A stretch of 64,000 nt of DNA, taken from contig CBDCSD010000002.1 of NCBI GenBank assembly GCA_965221345.1, forward strand, positions 248,001-312,000, given 5' to 3'. Below the pieces are notes generated by a model. The model ran no database searches and was not told the origin of the DNA. It saw only the letters and a list, made by a program, of their open reading frames with translations. The DNA comes from Bin5 sp965221345 (GTDB lineage: Bacteria; Chloroflexota; Anaerolineae; Caldilineales; Caldilineaceae). This document shows, one piece after another, positions 8,374 through 17,103 of the stretch; the stretch's first letter is position 1, and every line of letters starts with the position of its first letter. A program made the translations under genes and the position numbers.

Positions 8374-9815
8374 GCGTTCACCCATTGATCCAGGCATTGA
8401 CGCGCTTATATGATGGGGACCGCCTGCTAACCCGTCCAGCCCAGTTGATGGCATACGAGTCGGACGCGCTCACCGCCTTTCAGCAGAGACCCGCGGCGGT
8501 GGTGATCCCGCAGGACCGCGCGGAGGTGATCGAGACGATCCGTCTCTGCCACGAGCATAGCGTCCCTTTCGTTGCGCGGGGCAGCGGAACCAGTTTGTCG
8601 GGCGGCTCCCTGCCGATCGCTGACGGCATCGTCATCGCCCTCAATCGCCTGGACCGGATCCTGCGGCTTGACGCGGAAGAGCGGATCGCCGTGGTCGAGC
8701 CGGGCGTGATCAATCTAAAGGTTTCCGAGGCTGCAAAGCCCCATGGCCTCTACTATGCCCCTGATCCTTCCAGCCAGTCGATCTGCACGATTGGCGGCAA
8801 CGTAGCCTTCAACTCCGGCGGCGCGCACTGTCTAAAATACGGCATGACTAGCAATCACGTTTTGGGGATGACGGTCGCCCTGCCTGACGGCGAGGTGGTC
8901 GAGTTGGGGGGCGAAAGTCTGGAGGGCGTCGGCCCCGATCTGCCCGGTTTTTTCGTGGGTAGTGAAGGGCTTTTCGGCGTCGCGCTGGAGATCACGCTGC
9001 GGCTGCTGCCGATCCCGGAGATCTATCGCACGGTGCTGGCAGCGTATGACTCGTTACATGCGGCGGGGGATGCGGTGACGGCGATCGTTGCCTCCGGCCT
9101 GCTGCCGGGCGCAATGGAGATCATGGACGCTCTCGCCATCAAGGCGGCTGAAGTAGGCGCAAAGGCAGGTTATCCGACCACGCCGGCGCTTCTGATCGTC
9201 GAGTTGGAGGGGGAAGAGAGCGCGGTGGAGGCTGAATTTGCGCAGTTGATGCAGTTGATCGAAGAGACGGCCCCGTTAGAGGTGCGCATAGCCCAGACCG
9301 CAGACGAACGCGCCCGAATCTGGAAAGGGCGCAAGGCCGCTTTCTCGGCGGTGGGACGGCTGGCCCCAGACTACATTGTACAGGATGGGGTCGTTCCCCG
9401 CAGCCGGCTGGGGGACGCGCTGGCGGAGATCGATCGCCTGAGCGCAAGCTACGGCATAGACGTGGCCAACGTTTTCCACGCCGGCGACGGCAATCTGCAC
9501 CCGCTGATCCTGTTTGACGGTCGCGAGGAGGGCGCGCTGGAACGGGCCGAAGAACTGGCCGGCGAGATTCTTGAACTGTGCGTCGAGCTCGGCGGCTCAA
9601 TTACCGGAGAGCACGGTGTCGGCATCGAGAAACGCGCGTTCCTGCCCAAAATGTATGGGCCGCAGGAGATGCAGGCGATGGAAGATGTGCGCCGCAGCGT
9701 GGACAGCAAATCTCTCGCCAATCGCGGCAAGATGTTGCCGGCGGGCGAGGCCGAATCTTTAACGCACGTGGGTCCCCATCCTCTGGAGAAGGCAGGCATT
9801 ATCTTCAGGGAGTAG
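8370..9815 (+). CDS. glcD: Glycolate oxidase FAD-binding subunit GlcD
   Basis: This 481-residue FAD-linked oxidase has the N-terminal FAD-binding loop RGSGTSLSGGSLPIADG, and C-terminal motifs VFHAGDGNLHPLILFD and GGSITGEHGVGIEKR that hold the substrate and metal. It is the catalytic subunit of the three-part glycolate (or D-lactate-type) oxidase, feeding electrons from 2-hydroxy acids to the quinone pool. The ATG overlaps the XdhC stop as ATGA. The partner subunits glcE and glcF lie downstream, separated by unrelated genes, so the complex can be complete. Confidence 0.92.
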   Translation: MSVHPLIQALTRLYDGDRLLTRPAQLMAYESDALTAFQQRPAAVVIPQDRAEVIETIRLCHEHSVPFVARGSGTSLSGGSLPIADGIVIALNRLDRILRLDAEERIAVVEPGVINLKVSEAAKPHGLYYAPDPSSQSICTIGGNVAFNSGGAHCLKYGMTSNHVLGMTVALPDGEVVELGGESLEGVGPDLPGFFVGSEGLFGVALEITLRLLPIPEIYRTVLAAYDSLHAAGDAVTAIVASGLLPGAMEIMDALAIKAAEVGAKAGYPTTPALLIVELEGEESAVEAEFAQLMQLIEETAPLEVRIAQTADERARIWKGRKAAFSAVGRLAPDYIVQDGVVPRSRLGDALAEIDRLSASYGIDVANVFHAGDGNLHPLILFDGREEGALERAEELAGEILELCVELGGSITGEHGVGIEKRAFLPKMYGPQEMQAMEDVRRSVDSKSLANRGKMLPAGEAESLTHVGPHPLEKAGIIFRE

Positions 9816-9912
9816 CGCAAGTCCAATTTACCGAATTACCGTTCACGTTGGCGCTTCCGGCGCAGACAATCGGCTGATTCTTGCCCAGATAGTCCTTTGC
9901 GCTGGAGGGAAA

Positions 9913-10071
9913 GACGTCATCGATTGGGCAGTTTCCATGATTGAAGCCATGCAACTCTGTCGGCGCATTGCGCCTCTATTTTTTGAAGAACCAATACATC
10001 CCCAGTTGCGTGCAAAAACTTGGTTGCAAGAAGGGCGTTTTGAATCCAGATCAGATAATAGAGCCGGTTGA
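9913..10071 (+). pseudogene. Fragment resembling an enolase-superfamily (mandelate racemase-like) gene
   Basis: In the gap between glcD and the next gene one frame reads IDWAVSMIEAMQLC followed by APLFFEEPIHPQ. The pattern of a helix followed by FFEEPI-P is the metal-ligand strand of mandelate racemase/muconate lactonizing enzymes. Only about 35 residues are recognisable and no start or flanking domains remain, so this looks like a decayed remnant. The stretch is short and chance similarity cannot be excluded. The rest of the 259-nt gap holds nothing recognised. Confidence 0.35.
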
Positions 10072-10074
10072 GCG

Positions 10075-12228
10075 ATGAGAAATATAAGACTCGTCGCAGT
10101 TGCCTTGCTTGTTCTCATCGCTGTTGCGGCCTGCGTGCCAAGCGAAGATCCTGGCCGATCAGGCGCCGTTTCACCTACTGAATCGCGACCCGCTGCGACT
10201 GCTACGCCCGCGCCGGCCAGTGAAAATATCGCAGTGCTGGGAACCGGAAATGCCTTTGAAAGAAGTAGCTTCGCGCAGTTGGCAATCGATGGGGATCCGG
10301 ACTCAATCTGGAATTCGCAGCAGTTGGCGCCGCAGTGGTTCTCAATTGCTTTCGACGACTTCTACCTGGTTGACAGAATTGAGCTGGTGGTAACGCAACT
10401 GCCCGCCGGCCCAACTACGCACGAGGTCTGGCTTGGGAGCGGTTCTGACATGCGCGTGCTCCAAGCGCGTCTCATCGACGTCCTTACGGAAGATGGCCAG
10501 ACGCTGGAGATCGCCATCGAGCCGGCGCGCAGGCTAAACGAGGTACTGATAGTTACCCTGGACAGTCCCAGTTGGGTGGGTTGGCGAGAGGTAAGGGTGT
10601 TTGGTTCGCTGTCTGCCGACCCAATGGGAGGAGCGGTAGACGGGCATTCGGTGGAAGGGGACACAGAAGCCGCTGGGTCCAAGCAGCCCGAGGCCGAGCT
10701 GTCCACGCCTCCGGGGAAGAATGTTGCGGCCCTGGGTTCGGGGTTCGCTTCGGCGGGGGAGGAGTTGGCCCATCTGGCGGTCGATGGCGATCCGGACTCA
10801 TTTTGGTCTGCCCAACTCCAGGCCCCGCAGTGGTACTCAGTTTCCTTCGATGACCTGTACCTTGTTAACAAACTGGAGATGGTGATCGCGCAATCTCCCG
10901 CGGGCCCGACCACGCACGAAATCTGGCTGGGGAATGGCTCTGGCACGAGGACGTTGTATAGACGGTTCGACAGCCTGCACACGGAAGACGGTCAGACGTT
11001 GGAGGTGCCGATCGTTCCGCCGCGCAGCATTAGCGAGGTGCTGGTACTGACGCTTGACAGCCCAAGTTTGGTGGCCTGGCGAGAGGTAAGGGTGTTGGGC
11101 GCGGCGAGCGCCAACCCAATAGGAGAAGCGGGGCTACCTCGATTTGCGTTGCGCAAAATCGTCGACGGGCTGAAGTTGCCTGTGCATGTTACGCATGCCG
11201 GCGACGGGTCTGAGCGTCTGTTCGTGGTCGAACAGGAGGGACGCATCCGTATCGTCCGGAACGGCGCTGTCGAAGAGACACCCTTCCTGGACATATCGGA
11301 ACGTGTCCGCTGCTGCGGGGAGCGGGGGCTACTCAATGTTGCTTTTCCGCCGGATTACGCCGCCAAACAGTATTTCTATGTGAGCTACACAGATAAACCG
11401 GGGGATACCGTAATCAGCCGCTTCAGAACGACCGCCGATCCTGATATAGCCGACCCTGACAGCGAGGAGGTGGTGCTCCTCCTCGCGCAGCCGGATCAGG
11501 TCCACAACGGCGGCCGAATTGTCTTCGGCCCCCAAGACGGATACCTTTACGTTGGCAGCGGTGACGGCGGCCACCCAACGCTCAGAGATGTTGAGAATCG
11601 GGCGCAGGACTCGGGCAGGCTGCTGGGCAAGATTTTGCGTATCGATGTGGAGTCTGACGCCACCCCGTACGGCATCCCTGTCGACAACCCATTTGCGCAG
11701 ATTGACGGCTATCGCGGCGAGATTTGGGCCTTGGGTCTGCGCAATCCGTGGGGATTTGCCTTTGACAAGCTGACCGGGGACCTATACATTCCTGATGCGG
11801 GCCACATAAAGCACGAAGAGGTGAACTTTCAATCAGCGGCGAGCCGCGGCGGCGAAAACTATGGATGGAACTTAAAAGAGGGGAGCCGCTGTTTCGAGTC
11901 TCTGCCTTGCAGTTCGCAGGGCTTGATTTCCCCGGTGGTAGAATACGATCACGTGTACTCCTGTGCCATCGTGGGCGGCGCCGTCTATCGCGGAAGCAGC
12001 TATCCCGATATGCAGGGGGTATTTTTCTATGGCGACTTCTGTAGTGGCAGAATCTGGGGGCTGAGACGTTCGGGCGCTGGTTCGACCCAGGATTTCCATG
12101 ATGGTTGGCAAAACACGCTGCCTGTGAACGCCAAGGTCCCAGTCAGCAGCGTAGGCGAGGATGAAGAGGGCAATGTGTACGTCACCGGCTATCAGGACGG
12201 CGCCATCTACATGATAACCGGGGAATAG
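10075..12228 (+). CDS. Lipoprotein: two discoidin-like repeats plus glucose/sorbosone dehydrogenase domain
   Basis: This 717-residue protein starts with a lipoprotein signal (LLVLIAVAAC, lipid-carrying Cys20) and a Pro/Ala/Thr linker. Two similar repeats follow at about residues 51-176 and 215-341. Each contains IDGDPDS-W, a PQW-S--FDD-YLV- segment and a W--WREVRV-G end, resembling F5/8 type C (discoidin) carbohydrate-binding modules. From about residue 355 to the end is a six-bladed propeller of the PQQ-dependent glucose/sorbosone dehydrogenase family (LPVHVTHAGDGSERLFVVEQ, GERGLLNVAFPPDY, GLRNPWGFAFD). It is likely a cell-surface sugar dehydrogenase or sugar-binding protein. It splits glcD from glcE, so it may have inserted into the glc operon or be co-expressed with it. 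Confidence 0.85.
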   Translation: MRNIRLVAVALLVLIAVAACVPSEDPGRSGAVSPTESRPAATATPAPASENIAVLGTGNAFERSSFAQLAIDGDPDSIWNSQQLAPQWFSIAFDDFYLVDRIELVVTQLPAGPTTHEVWLGSGSDMRVLQARLIDVLTEDGQTLEIAIEPARRLNEVLIVTLDSPSWVGWREVRVFGSLSADPMGGAVDGHSVEGDTEAAGSKQPEAELSTPPGKNVAALGSGFASAGEELAHLAVDGDPDSFWSAQLQAPQWYSVSFDDLYLVNKLEMVIAQSPAGPTTHEIWLGNGSGTRTLYRRFDSLHTEDGQTLEVPIVPPRSISEVLVLTLDSPSLVAWREVRVLGAASANPIGEAGLPRFALRKIVDGLKLPVHVTHAGDGSERLFVVEQEGRIRIVRNGAVEETPFLDISERVRCCGERGLLNVAFPPDYAAKQYFYVSYTDKPGDTVISRFRTTADPDIADPDSEEVVLLLAQPDQVHNGGRIVFGPQDGYLYVGSGDGGHPTLRDVENRAQDSGRLLGKILRIDVESDATPYGIPVDNPFAQIDGYRGEIWALGLRNPWGFAFDKLTGDLYIPDAGHIKHEEVNFQSAASRGGENYGWNLKEGSRCFESLPCSSQGLISPVVEYDHVYSCAIVGGAVYRGSSYPDMQGVFFYGDFCSGRIWGLRRSGAGSTQDFHDGWQNTLPVNAKVPVSSVGEDEEGNVYVTGYQDGAIYMITGE

Positions 12229-12366
12229 ACAGGAGAAATCTTCGGTCTTGCGCGTTCGGTTTTGGCCTCGCGGGCGCACACCTATAAACTGGGGATGACT
12301 GGCAGGAAGACGCAATTCGAATCGGCTCGGTCAAAGTAAGAGTCAGATCGGCAAGAAGCCAGGGCA

Positions 12367-13548
12367 ATGACCAACGTTTCTGAGATTCAAGACGCGGTGC
12401 GGGGGGCGAAGCGCGTGCGCGTTCGAGGCGGCGGCTCCAAACCGGCCCTCTCGCTGCGAAACGGCGAAGGTGACGCGCACCTGCTCGACCTGACCAACTT
12501 GAAGGGCGTCGTCGACTATCAGCCAGACGAATACACTTTTACAGCCCGTGCCGGAACGCCTGTTGGCGAGATAGCGGCGATGCTGGCGGAAAAGGGACAG
12601 TATATGCCCTTCGATCCGCCCCTTGCCGAGCGTGGCGCAACCTTGGGCGGCACGGTCGCGGCCGGCTTGAGCGGTGCAGGCCGCTATCGCTACGGCGGCA
12701 TCCGCGATTTTTTGATTGGCATTCGCTTTGTCGACGGGCAGGGGCAGGAGATCCGGGGCGGGGGCGCGGTAGTAAAAAACGCGGCGGGCTTCGACTTCCC
12801 CAAACTGTTCGTCGGCAGTCTGGGGAGGCTGGGCATTTTGACCGAACTGACCTTCAAGGTCTTCCCCCAGCCGCCGGCCTTTGCGACAGTCTCCGCCGAT
12901 TTTGGTACGCTTTCAGATCTGCTGTCCGCTCTGAACGCGGTGACGCGCAGCGCCATCGACCTGCATGCGGTCGATTTTGCGCCGGCGGGGGATGGATGGA
13001 CAATCTGGGTGCGCATTGGCGGACTGCTTGCCGCGTTGCAGGAGAGGGTGCAGGCGTTGCAGGCAGTGGTTTCGGCGGGGGCCGGTGAAACGCGCCGTCT
13101 CACACAATTATTTGACCAGGACGACGACATATTGTGGCAGCAGGCGCGGTCAATGGCCTGGGTCAAGGACGGTATGGCGATGGTGAAGGTCCCTTTGACG
13201 CCGCAGCGGATCGCAGCGGTGGAGGAGGCGGTTGGCGGCTCCAACCTCGCGACGCGGCGGTATAGTGTCGGCGGGAACCTGCTTTGGCTCGGTTGGCCCG
13301 ACGAGGCGGCGCCGGCGTTGGACGGCGGTGAGCAGGATCAGCCAAGAGACCTCGACAGCCTTTTGCTAGGGCTGAATATGCAAGGTTTACTGCTATTCGG
13401 GCGTGGGCGGCGTGCGCCCGCGCGACACAATGGAGACAACACAGACAGCGGAGAGGACCCTCTGCTGGGCCGGCCACTGCAAAACGCATTCCTGAGGCGG
13501 ATCGCCGCGGCCCTGGACCCGGAGGGGAAGTTCGACCCGTGGGAATAA
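12367..13548 (+). CDS. glcE: Glycolate oxidase FAD-binding subunit GlcE
   Basis: This 393-residue protein has the FAD_binding_4 fold of GlcE. The N-terminal half carries VRGGGSKPALS, then LGGTVAAGLSGAGRYRYGGIRDF and AVVKNAAGFDFPKLFVGSLGRLGI, the diagnostic GlcE segments. The C-terminal part is poorly conserved and contains an insert of acidic and Arg-rich residues (about 330-370). It forms the second flavin subunit of glycolate oxidase with GlcD and GlcF. The ATG at 12367 has a weak ribosome-binding site (AAGCCAGGGCA). Confidence 0.88.
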   Translation: MTNVSEIQDAVRGAKRVRVRGGGSKPALSLRNGEGDAHLLDLTNLKGVVDYQPDEYTFTARAGTPVGEIAAMLAEKGQYMPFDPPLAERGATLGGTVAAGLSGAGRYRYGGIRDFLIGIRFVDGQGQEIRGGGAVVKNAAGFDFPKLFVGSLGRLGILTELTFKVFPQPPAFATVSADFGTLSDLLSALNAVTRSAIDLHAVDFAPAGDGWTIWVRIGGLLAALQERVQALQAVVSAGAGETRRLTQLFDQDDDILWQQARSMAWVKDGMAMVKVPLTPQRIAAVEEAVGGSNLATRRYSVGGNLLWLGWPDEAAPALDGGEQDQPRDLDSLLLGLNMQGLLLFGRGRRAPARHNGDNTDSGEDPLLGRPLQNAFLRRIAAALDPEGKFDPWE

Positions 13549-13574
13549 CAGCGAACAGATAGAGGAGAAAACTG

Positions 13575-14543
13575 ATGAAAGCAATTCGTGTACAAGAGGT
13601 AGGCGACCCCGATGTGCTCCAGTGCGTTGACCTGTCCATACCGGAGCCGGGCGCAGGGGAAGCCCGCGTAAAGATCGAAGTGGCCGGCGTCAACTTTATC
13701 GACACCTACCACCGCAGAGGCTGGTATCCGATGCCACTGCCCTTCACACCCGGCGTCGAAGGCGCGGGGATTGTCGATGCAGTCGGAGAGGGCGTAACCG
13801 AAGTGGCGGTCGGCGATGCCGTGTCCTACGGGATGTCGACCGGCTCCTACGCCGAATACGCCATTGTCCCCTCCAAGGTTCTGGTCCATCGCGGCGCGGG
13901 CGTGGATGCGCAACATGGCACGGCGGCGATGATCCAGGGGATGACCGCCCACTACCTGGCGTGCAGCACCTATCCGCTCAAGCCGGGCGACACCTGCCTG
14001 GTCCATGCTGCGGCCGGCGGCACCGGCGCCCTGCTGGTGCAGATCGCCAAACTGCGAGGCGCGCGCGTGCTTGGCACAGTATCGACCGAAGAGAAGGCGC
14101 GTATCGCGCAGGCGGCCGGGGCAGACGCCACGATACGCTATACCGAAGTGGACTTCGCCGAAGCGGTGCGGGACCTGACCGGCGGCGAAGGGGTAGAGGT
14201 CGTGTATGATTCGGTCGGAATCGCCACTTTCGACAAGAGCCTGGATTGCCTCAAGCCGCGCGGGTACATGGTGCTGTTCGGCCAGGCAAGCGGCGTTGTT
14301 CCAACGCTCAACCCGCAGATCCTCAACCAGAAAGGATCGCTGTTCCTGACCCGGCCCACTCTCGCCTCCCACATGCTGACGCGGTCGGAGCTGGAAGGCC
14401 GCGCCAATGACATCTTCAACTGGATCGCGGAGGGCAAGCTGGAAATCCGCATCGACCGCACGTTCCCTCTTGCCGATGCAAAGGACGCCCACAGTTACCT
14501 TGAAGCGCGCCAGACCAAGGGCAAGGTACTGTTGACGACATAA
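13575..14543 (+). CDS. NADPH:quinone oxidoreductase, zinc-independent MDR family
   Basis: This 322-residue medium-chain dehydrogenase/reductase has an N-terminal GroES-like domain without the zinc ligands and a nucleotide-binding loop AAAGGTGALLVQIAK with LGTVST after it. It resembles the QOR family (NADPH:quinone reductase). A GAGGAGAAAACTG ribosome-binding site precedes the ATG. Its position between glcE and glcF suggests co-transcription with glycolate oxidase, perhaps linked to quinone redox balance, but no direct part in that complex is known. Confidence 0.88.
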   Translation: MKAIRVQEVGDPDVLQCVDLSIPEPGAGEARVKIEVAGVNFIDTYHRRGWYPMPLPFTPGVEGAGIVDAVGEGVTEVAVGDAVSYGMSTGSYAEYAIVPSKVLVHRGAGVDAQHGTAAMIQGMTAHYLACSTYPLKPGDTCLVHAAAGGTGALLVQIAKLRGARVLGTVSTEEKARIAQAAGADATIRYTEVDFAEAVRDLTGGEGVEVVYDSVGIATFDKSLDCLKPRGYMVLFGQASGVVPTLNPQILNQKGSLFLTRPTLASHMLTRSELEGRANDIFNWIAEGKLEIRIDRTFPLADAKDAHSYLEARQTKGKVLLTT

Positions 14544-14577
14544 TGCCAGACATCATAGTGCCAGACTTGGAAGTGCC

Positions 14578-15834
14578 ATGCGCCACTCAATTCCCGTAGA
14601 TTCGCTCGGCCCACAAGGCCCGTCGATGGCGGAAGCCGTTGCCAGTTGCGTCCATTGCGGCTTCTGCCTGCCAGCCTGCCCGACCTATCTGGCATTGGGC
14701 GAAGAGATGGACTCGCCGCGCGGGCGCATCCTGCTGATGAAAGGCGCGCTCGAAGGCGAACTGACCCAGGAAGAGGTGCTGCCCTACGTGGATCGATGCC
14801 TGGGCTGCCTGGCCTGCGTCACCGCCTGCCCCTCGGGCGTAGAGTACGGCGACCTGCTGACCCCTTTTCGCGAAATGGCGGAAAAGCAGCGCAGCCGTTC
14901 CCCCATGGAGGAACTTACGCGCACGCTGACCAACCAGACCCTCCCCTACCCCGGACGTTTCCGAGCTGCAGCCGCGCTGGGGCGCTATACGAAAGTATTT
15001 AGACCGTTTCTGCCCCCTGCGCTGCGAACGATGCTGGATCTGCTGCCCGAACGGCTGCCGCCGCGCGACGCTCTGCCCCAGTTGTCGCCGGCGCGGGGGG
15101 AGCGGCGGGCGCGGGTCGCCCTGCTGAGCGGCTGTGTGCAACAGGTGCTGACCCCTGGCATCAACCGGGCCACCGTCGACGTTCTGACCAGCAACGGGGT
15201 GGAAGTGGTGATCCCGCCGCGCCAAGGATGTTGCGGCGCGCTGTCGATGCATACTGGCGCCGCGGACCAGGCCCGCGGGCTGGCCAGACGCAATTTCAGT
15301 GCCTTCAATCTGGACGATGTCGACGCGGTGGTGACCAACGCGGCCGGGTGCGGTTCCGGTATGCACGAGTACCCGCTGCTGTTCGCAGGCGAAGAGGAAG
15401 AGCAAGAGGCGCGCGACTTTGCCGCCAAGGTGCAAGATGTCACGGTCTTCCTGGATGCTCTTGGCATTGACCCGCCGGCACCGCTGCCGGCTCCGATGAC
15501 GGTCGCCTACCACGACGCCTGTCACCTGGCCCACGCACAAGGCGTAACGGACGCGCCCCGCCGCCTGCTGTCGGCAATTCCGAATCTGACGCTCGTACCA
15601 ATCCCGGAGGGAGAGATCTGCTGTGGTTCAGCGGGGAGCTACAACATTGAACAGCCGGAGATAGCGGCCCAGTTGGGCCAGCGCAAGGCCGAAGCAATCC
15701 TCAGCACCGGGGCGCAGGCCGTGGTCACGGGCAACATTGGCTGCATGACCCAAATCGACAGCCACTTGCGGCGCCTCGGAAAACCTCTGGACATTTTCCA
15801 CACGGTTGAACTTCTGAACGGCAGTGAAAAGTGA
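14578..15834 (+). CDS. glcF: Glycolate oxidase iron-sulfur subunit GlcF
   Basis: This 418-residue protein has two ferredoxin-like [4Fe-4S] motifs, CVHCGFCLPACP (Cys24, 27, 30, 34) and CLGCLACVTACP. Two CCG domains follow (QGCCGALSMH and ICCGSAGSYN), the arrangement of GlcF and related heterodisulfide-reductase-like subunits. It carries electrons from GlcD/GlcE to the quinone pool. The 34 nt before the start contain three copies of a TGCCA-based repeat (14543-14578). It is the last gene of the long + strand run. Confidence 0.92.
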   Translation: MRHSIPVDSLGPQGPSMAEAVASCVHCGFCLPACPTYLALGEEMDSPRGRILLMKGALEGELTQEEVLPYVDRCLGCLACVTACPSGVEYGDLLTPFREMAEKQRSRSPMEELTRTLTNQTLPYPGRFRAAAALGRYTKVFRPFLPPALRTMLDLLPERLPPRDALPQLSPARGERRARVALLSGCVQQVLTPGINRATVDVLTSNGVEVVIPPRQGCCGALSMHTGAADQARGLARRNFSAFNLDDVDAVVTNAAGCGSGMHEYPLLFAGEEEEQEARDFAAKVQDVTVFLDALGIDPPAPLPAPMTVAYHDACHLAHAQGVTDAPRRLLSAIPNLTLVPIPEGEICCGSAGSYNIEQPEIAAQLGQRKAEAILSTGAQAVVTGNIGCMTQIDSHLRRLGKPLDIFHTVELLNGSEK

Positions 15835-16147
15835 ACGCGGATAACTGCGGCCAGATACCTGGGATTGGTGAATGTACCGACCAGCAGCCACTCAAAGCCG
15901 GCAACCGGTATTCTTAACCGAACGTTAACCCCTTCTTGCAGACCGATTAACCCACACGGCCTAACATTATAGTCAAAGCAGCCAACCTCTCACTTCAGAT
16001 TTCGGATGGCAATCCGGCTTTGACGCAGGAACTCCCCGCAGGATCTTCCCGGCTGGACTGGCCGCTGCCAAGTGCGTAAAGAAGCTTTCGGCGGCGGCAA
16101 AAAGGTGTGGTTCGTTCGGGGGGACGGACTCCACCTTCTTTTCTCTT
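15835..16147. other. Intergenic gap between convergent genes
   Basis: This 313-nt stretch lies between glcF (+) and the aminotransferase-like gene (-). It contains a short TTAAC/GTTAA inverted repeat near 15914-15928 but no recognisable gene, RNA or strong terminator. Confidence 0.5.
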
Positions 16148-17053
16148 TCAAACGGCCAGGATCGGGAAACCGGCGCTGCTCGTCTGCTCGGCGTACAGTT
16201 GACGCAGGCGATGTGTGACTGGTCGGCTGTCTCCAGCGCCAATAGCGCGGCCGTCCAACTCGATCACCGGCGTCAGTTCGCCCATCGTGCCTGTGCAGAA
16301 CAGTTCATCGGCCCGGTAGAACTCCGGCAGCGAAATATCGCGCACTTCCGCCGGTATGCCATGCGTCTGACACAGATCCAACACTGTCGCGCGGGTGATC
16401 CCTTCGGGACAGGAATGGGTGTGGGGTGTGATGACTATGCCGCGTTTGACCAGGAACAGGTGGGTCGCGTTCGTTTCGGCGACAAATCCGTGAAGATCCA
16501 GCATTACTGCATCATCGACGCCGGCCGCATTTGCCTGGATTTTGGCCAGAATCGAGTTGAGCATGTTGCAGGAGTGAATGTTCTGATCAAGACAGTCTGG
16601 GGGGATGCGGCGAATGCCTGACGTGATCAGGCGGATGCCCCCCCGTTCATAGACGGGCGGTTTGTGTTCGGCGAGGACGATTAGGGTCGTGCCGCTGGTA
16701 TTTATGCGGGGGTCCATGCCGCTGGTGTACTTGACGCCGCGGGTGAGGGTCAGGCGGACATGGACGTTGTCCTGCATATCATTGGCTTTGAGGGTGCGCC
16801 GCACCTGCTCCACGATCTCCTCATTGGAGGGTACGCCGTCGTAGGCGAGGGCTTTCGCGCCGTCCTGCAGGCGGGCCAGATGTTCCTCCAGTTTGAAGAT
16901 ACGCCCATCGTAGAGTCGCAGGCCTTCCCAGACGGCATCACCATTTTGCACGGAGGAGTCGAAGGGGCTGACGCCGGCCTCGTCTCTGTGAACGAGTTGC
17001 CCGTTGATGTTGACGAGAAGGTCGCGGTTGGCTTCGTAGAATTTCTGCAACAT
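16148..17053 (-). CDS. Class IV aminotransferase-like protein with the PLP lysine replaced by His
   Basis: This 301-residue protein is a full-length fold-type IV (branched-chain/D-amino-acid aminotransferase) homologue. Conserved parts include VQNGDAVWEGLR, GFVAETNATHLFLVK (with the conserved Glu) and CPEGITRATV and GTMGELTPVIELDGR near the C-terminus. In D-amino acid aminotransferase and PabC the Schiff-base lysine lies in a segment like DIKSLNLL; here the ungapped equivalent is NIHSCNML, so His160 (codon 16574-16576) replaces it. The protein may catalyse a PLP reaction with histidine as base, bind PLP non-covalently, or do something else. It follows a sulfotransferase-like gene by 50 nt on the same strand. 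Database naming would probably be branched-chain aminotransferase, which the missing lysine puts in doubt. Confidence 0.82.
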   Translation of the reverse strand: MLQKFYEANRDLLVNINGQLVHRDEAGVSPFDSSVQNGDAVWEGLRLYDGRIFKLEEHLARLQDGAKALAYDGVPSNEEIVEQVRRTLKANDMQDNVHVRLTLTRGVKYTSGMDPRINTSGTTLIVLAEHKPPVYERGGIRLITSGIRRIPPDCLDQNIHSCNMLNSILAKIQANAAGVDDAVMLDLHGFVAETNATHLFLVKRGIVITPHTHSCPEGITRATVLDLCQTHGIPAEVRDISLPEFYRADELFCTGTMGELTPVIELDGRAIGAGDSRPVTHRLRQLYAEQTSSAGFPILAV

Positions 17054-17103
17054 ATTTCAAAACCCCATGGCCCAGCAAAGCGATGCCCTCTGGCCGGCAC
17101 TGA

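Noticed and set aside
13338..14492. A 384-codon - strand frame across the quinone oxidoreductase
   Set aside because: It is antisense to a well-supported gene and has no family resemblance.
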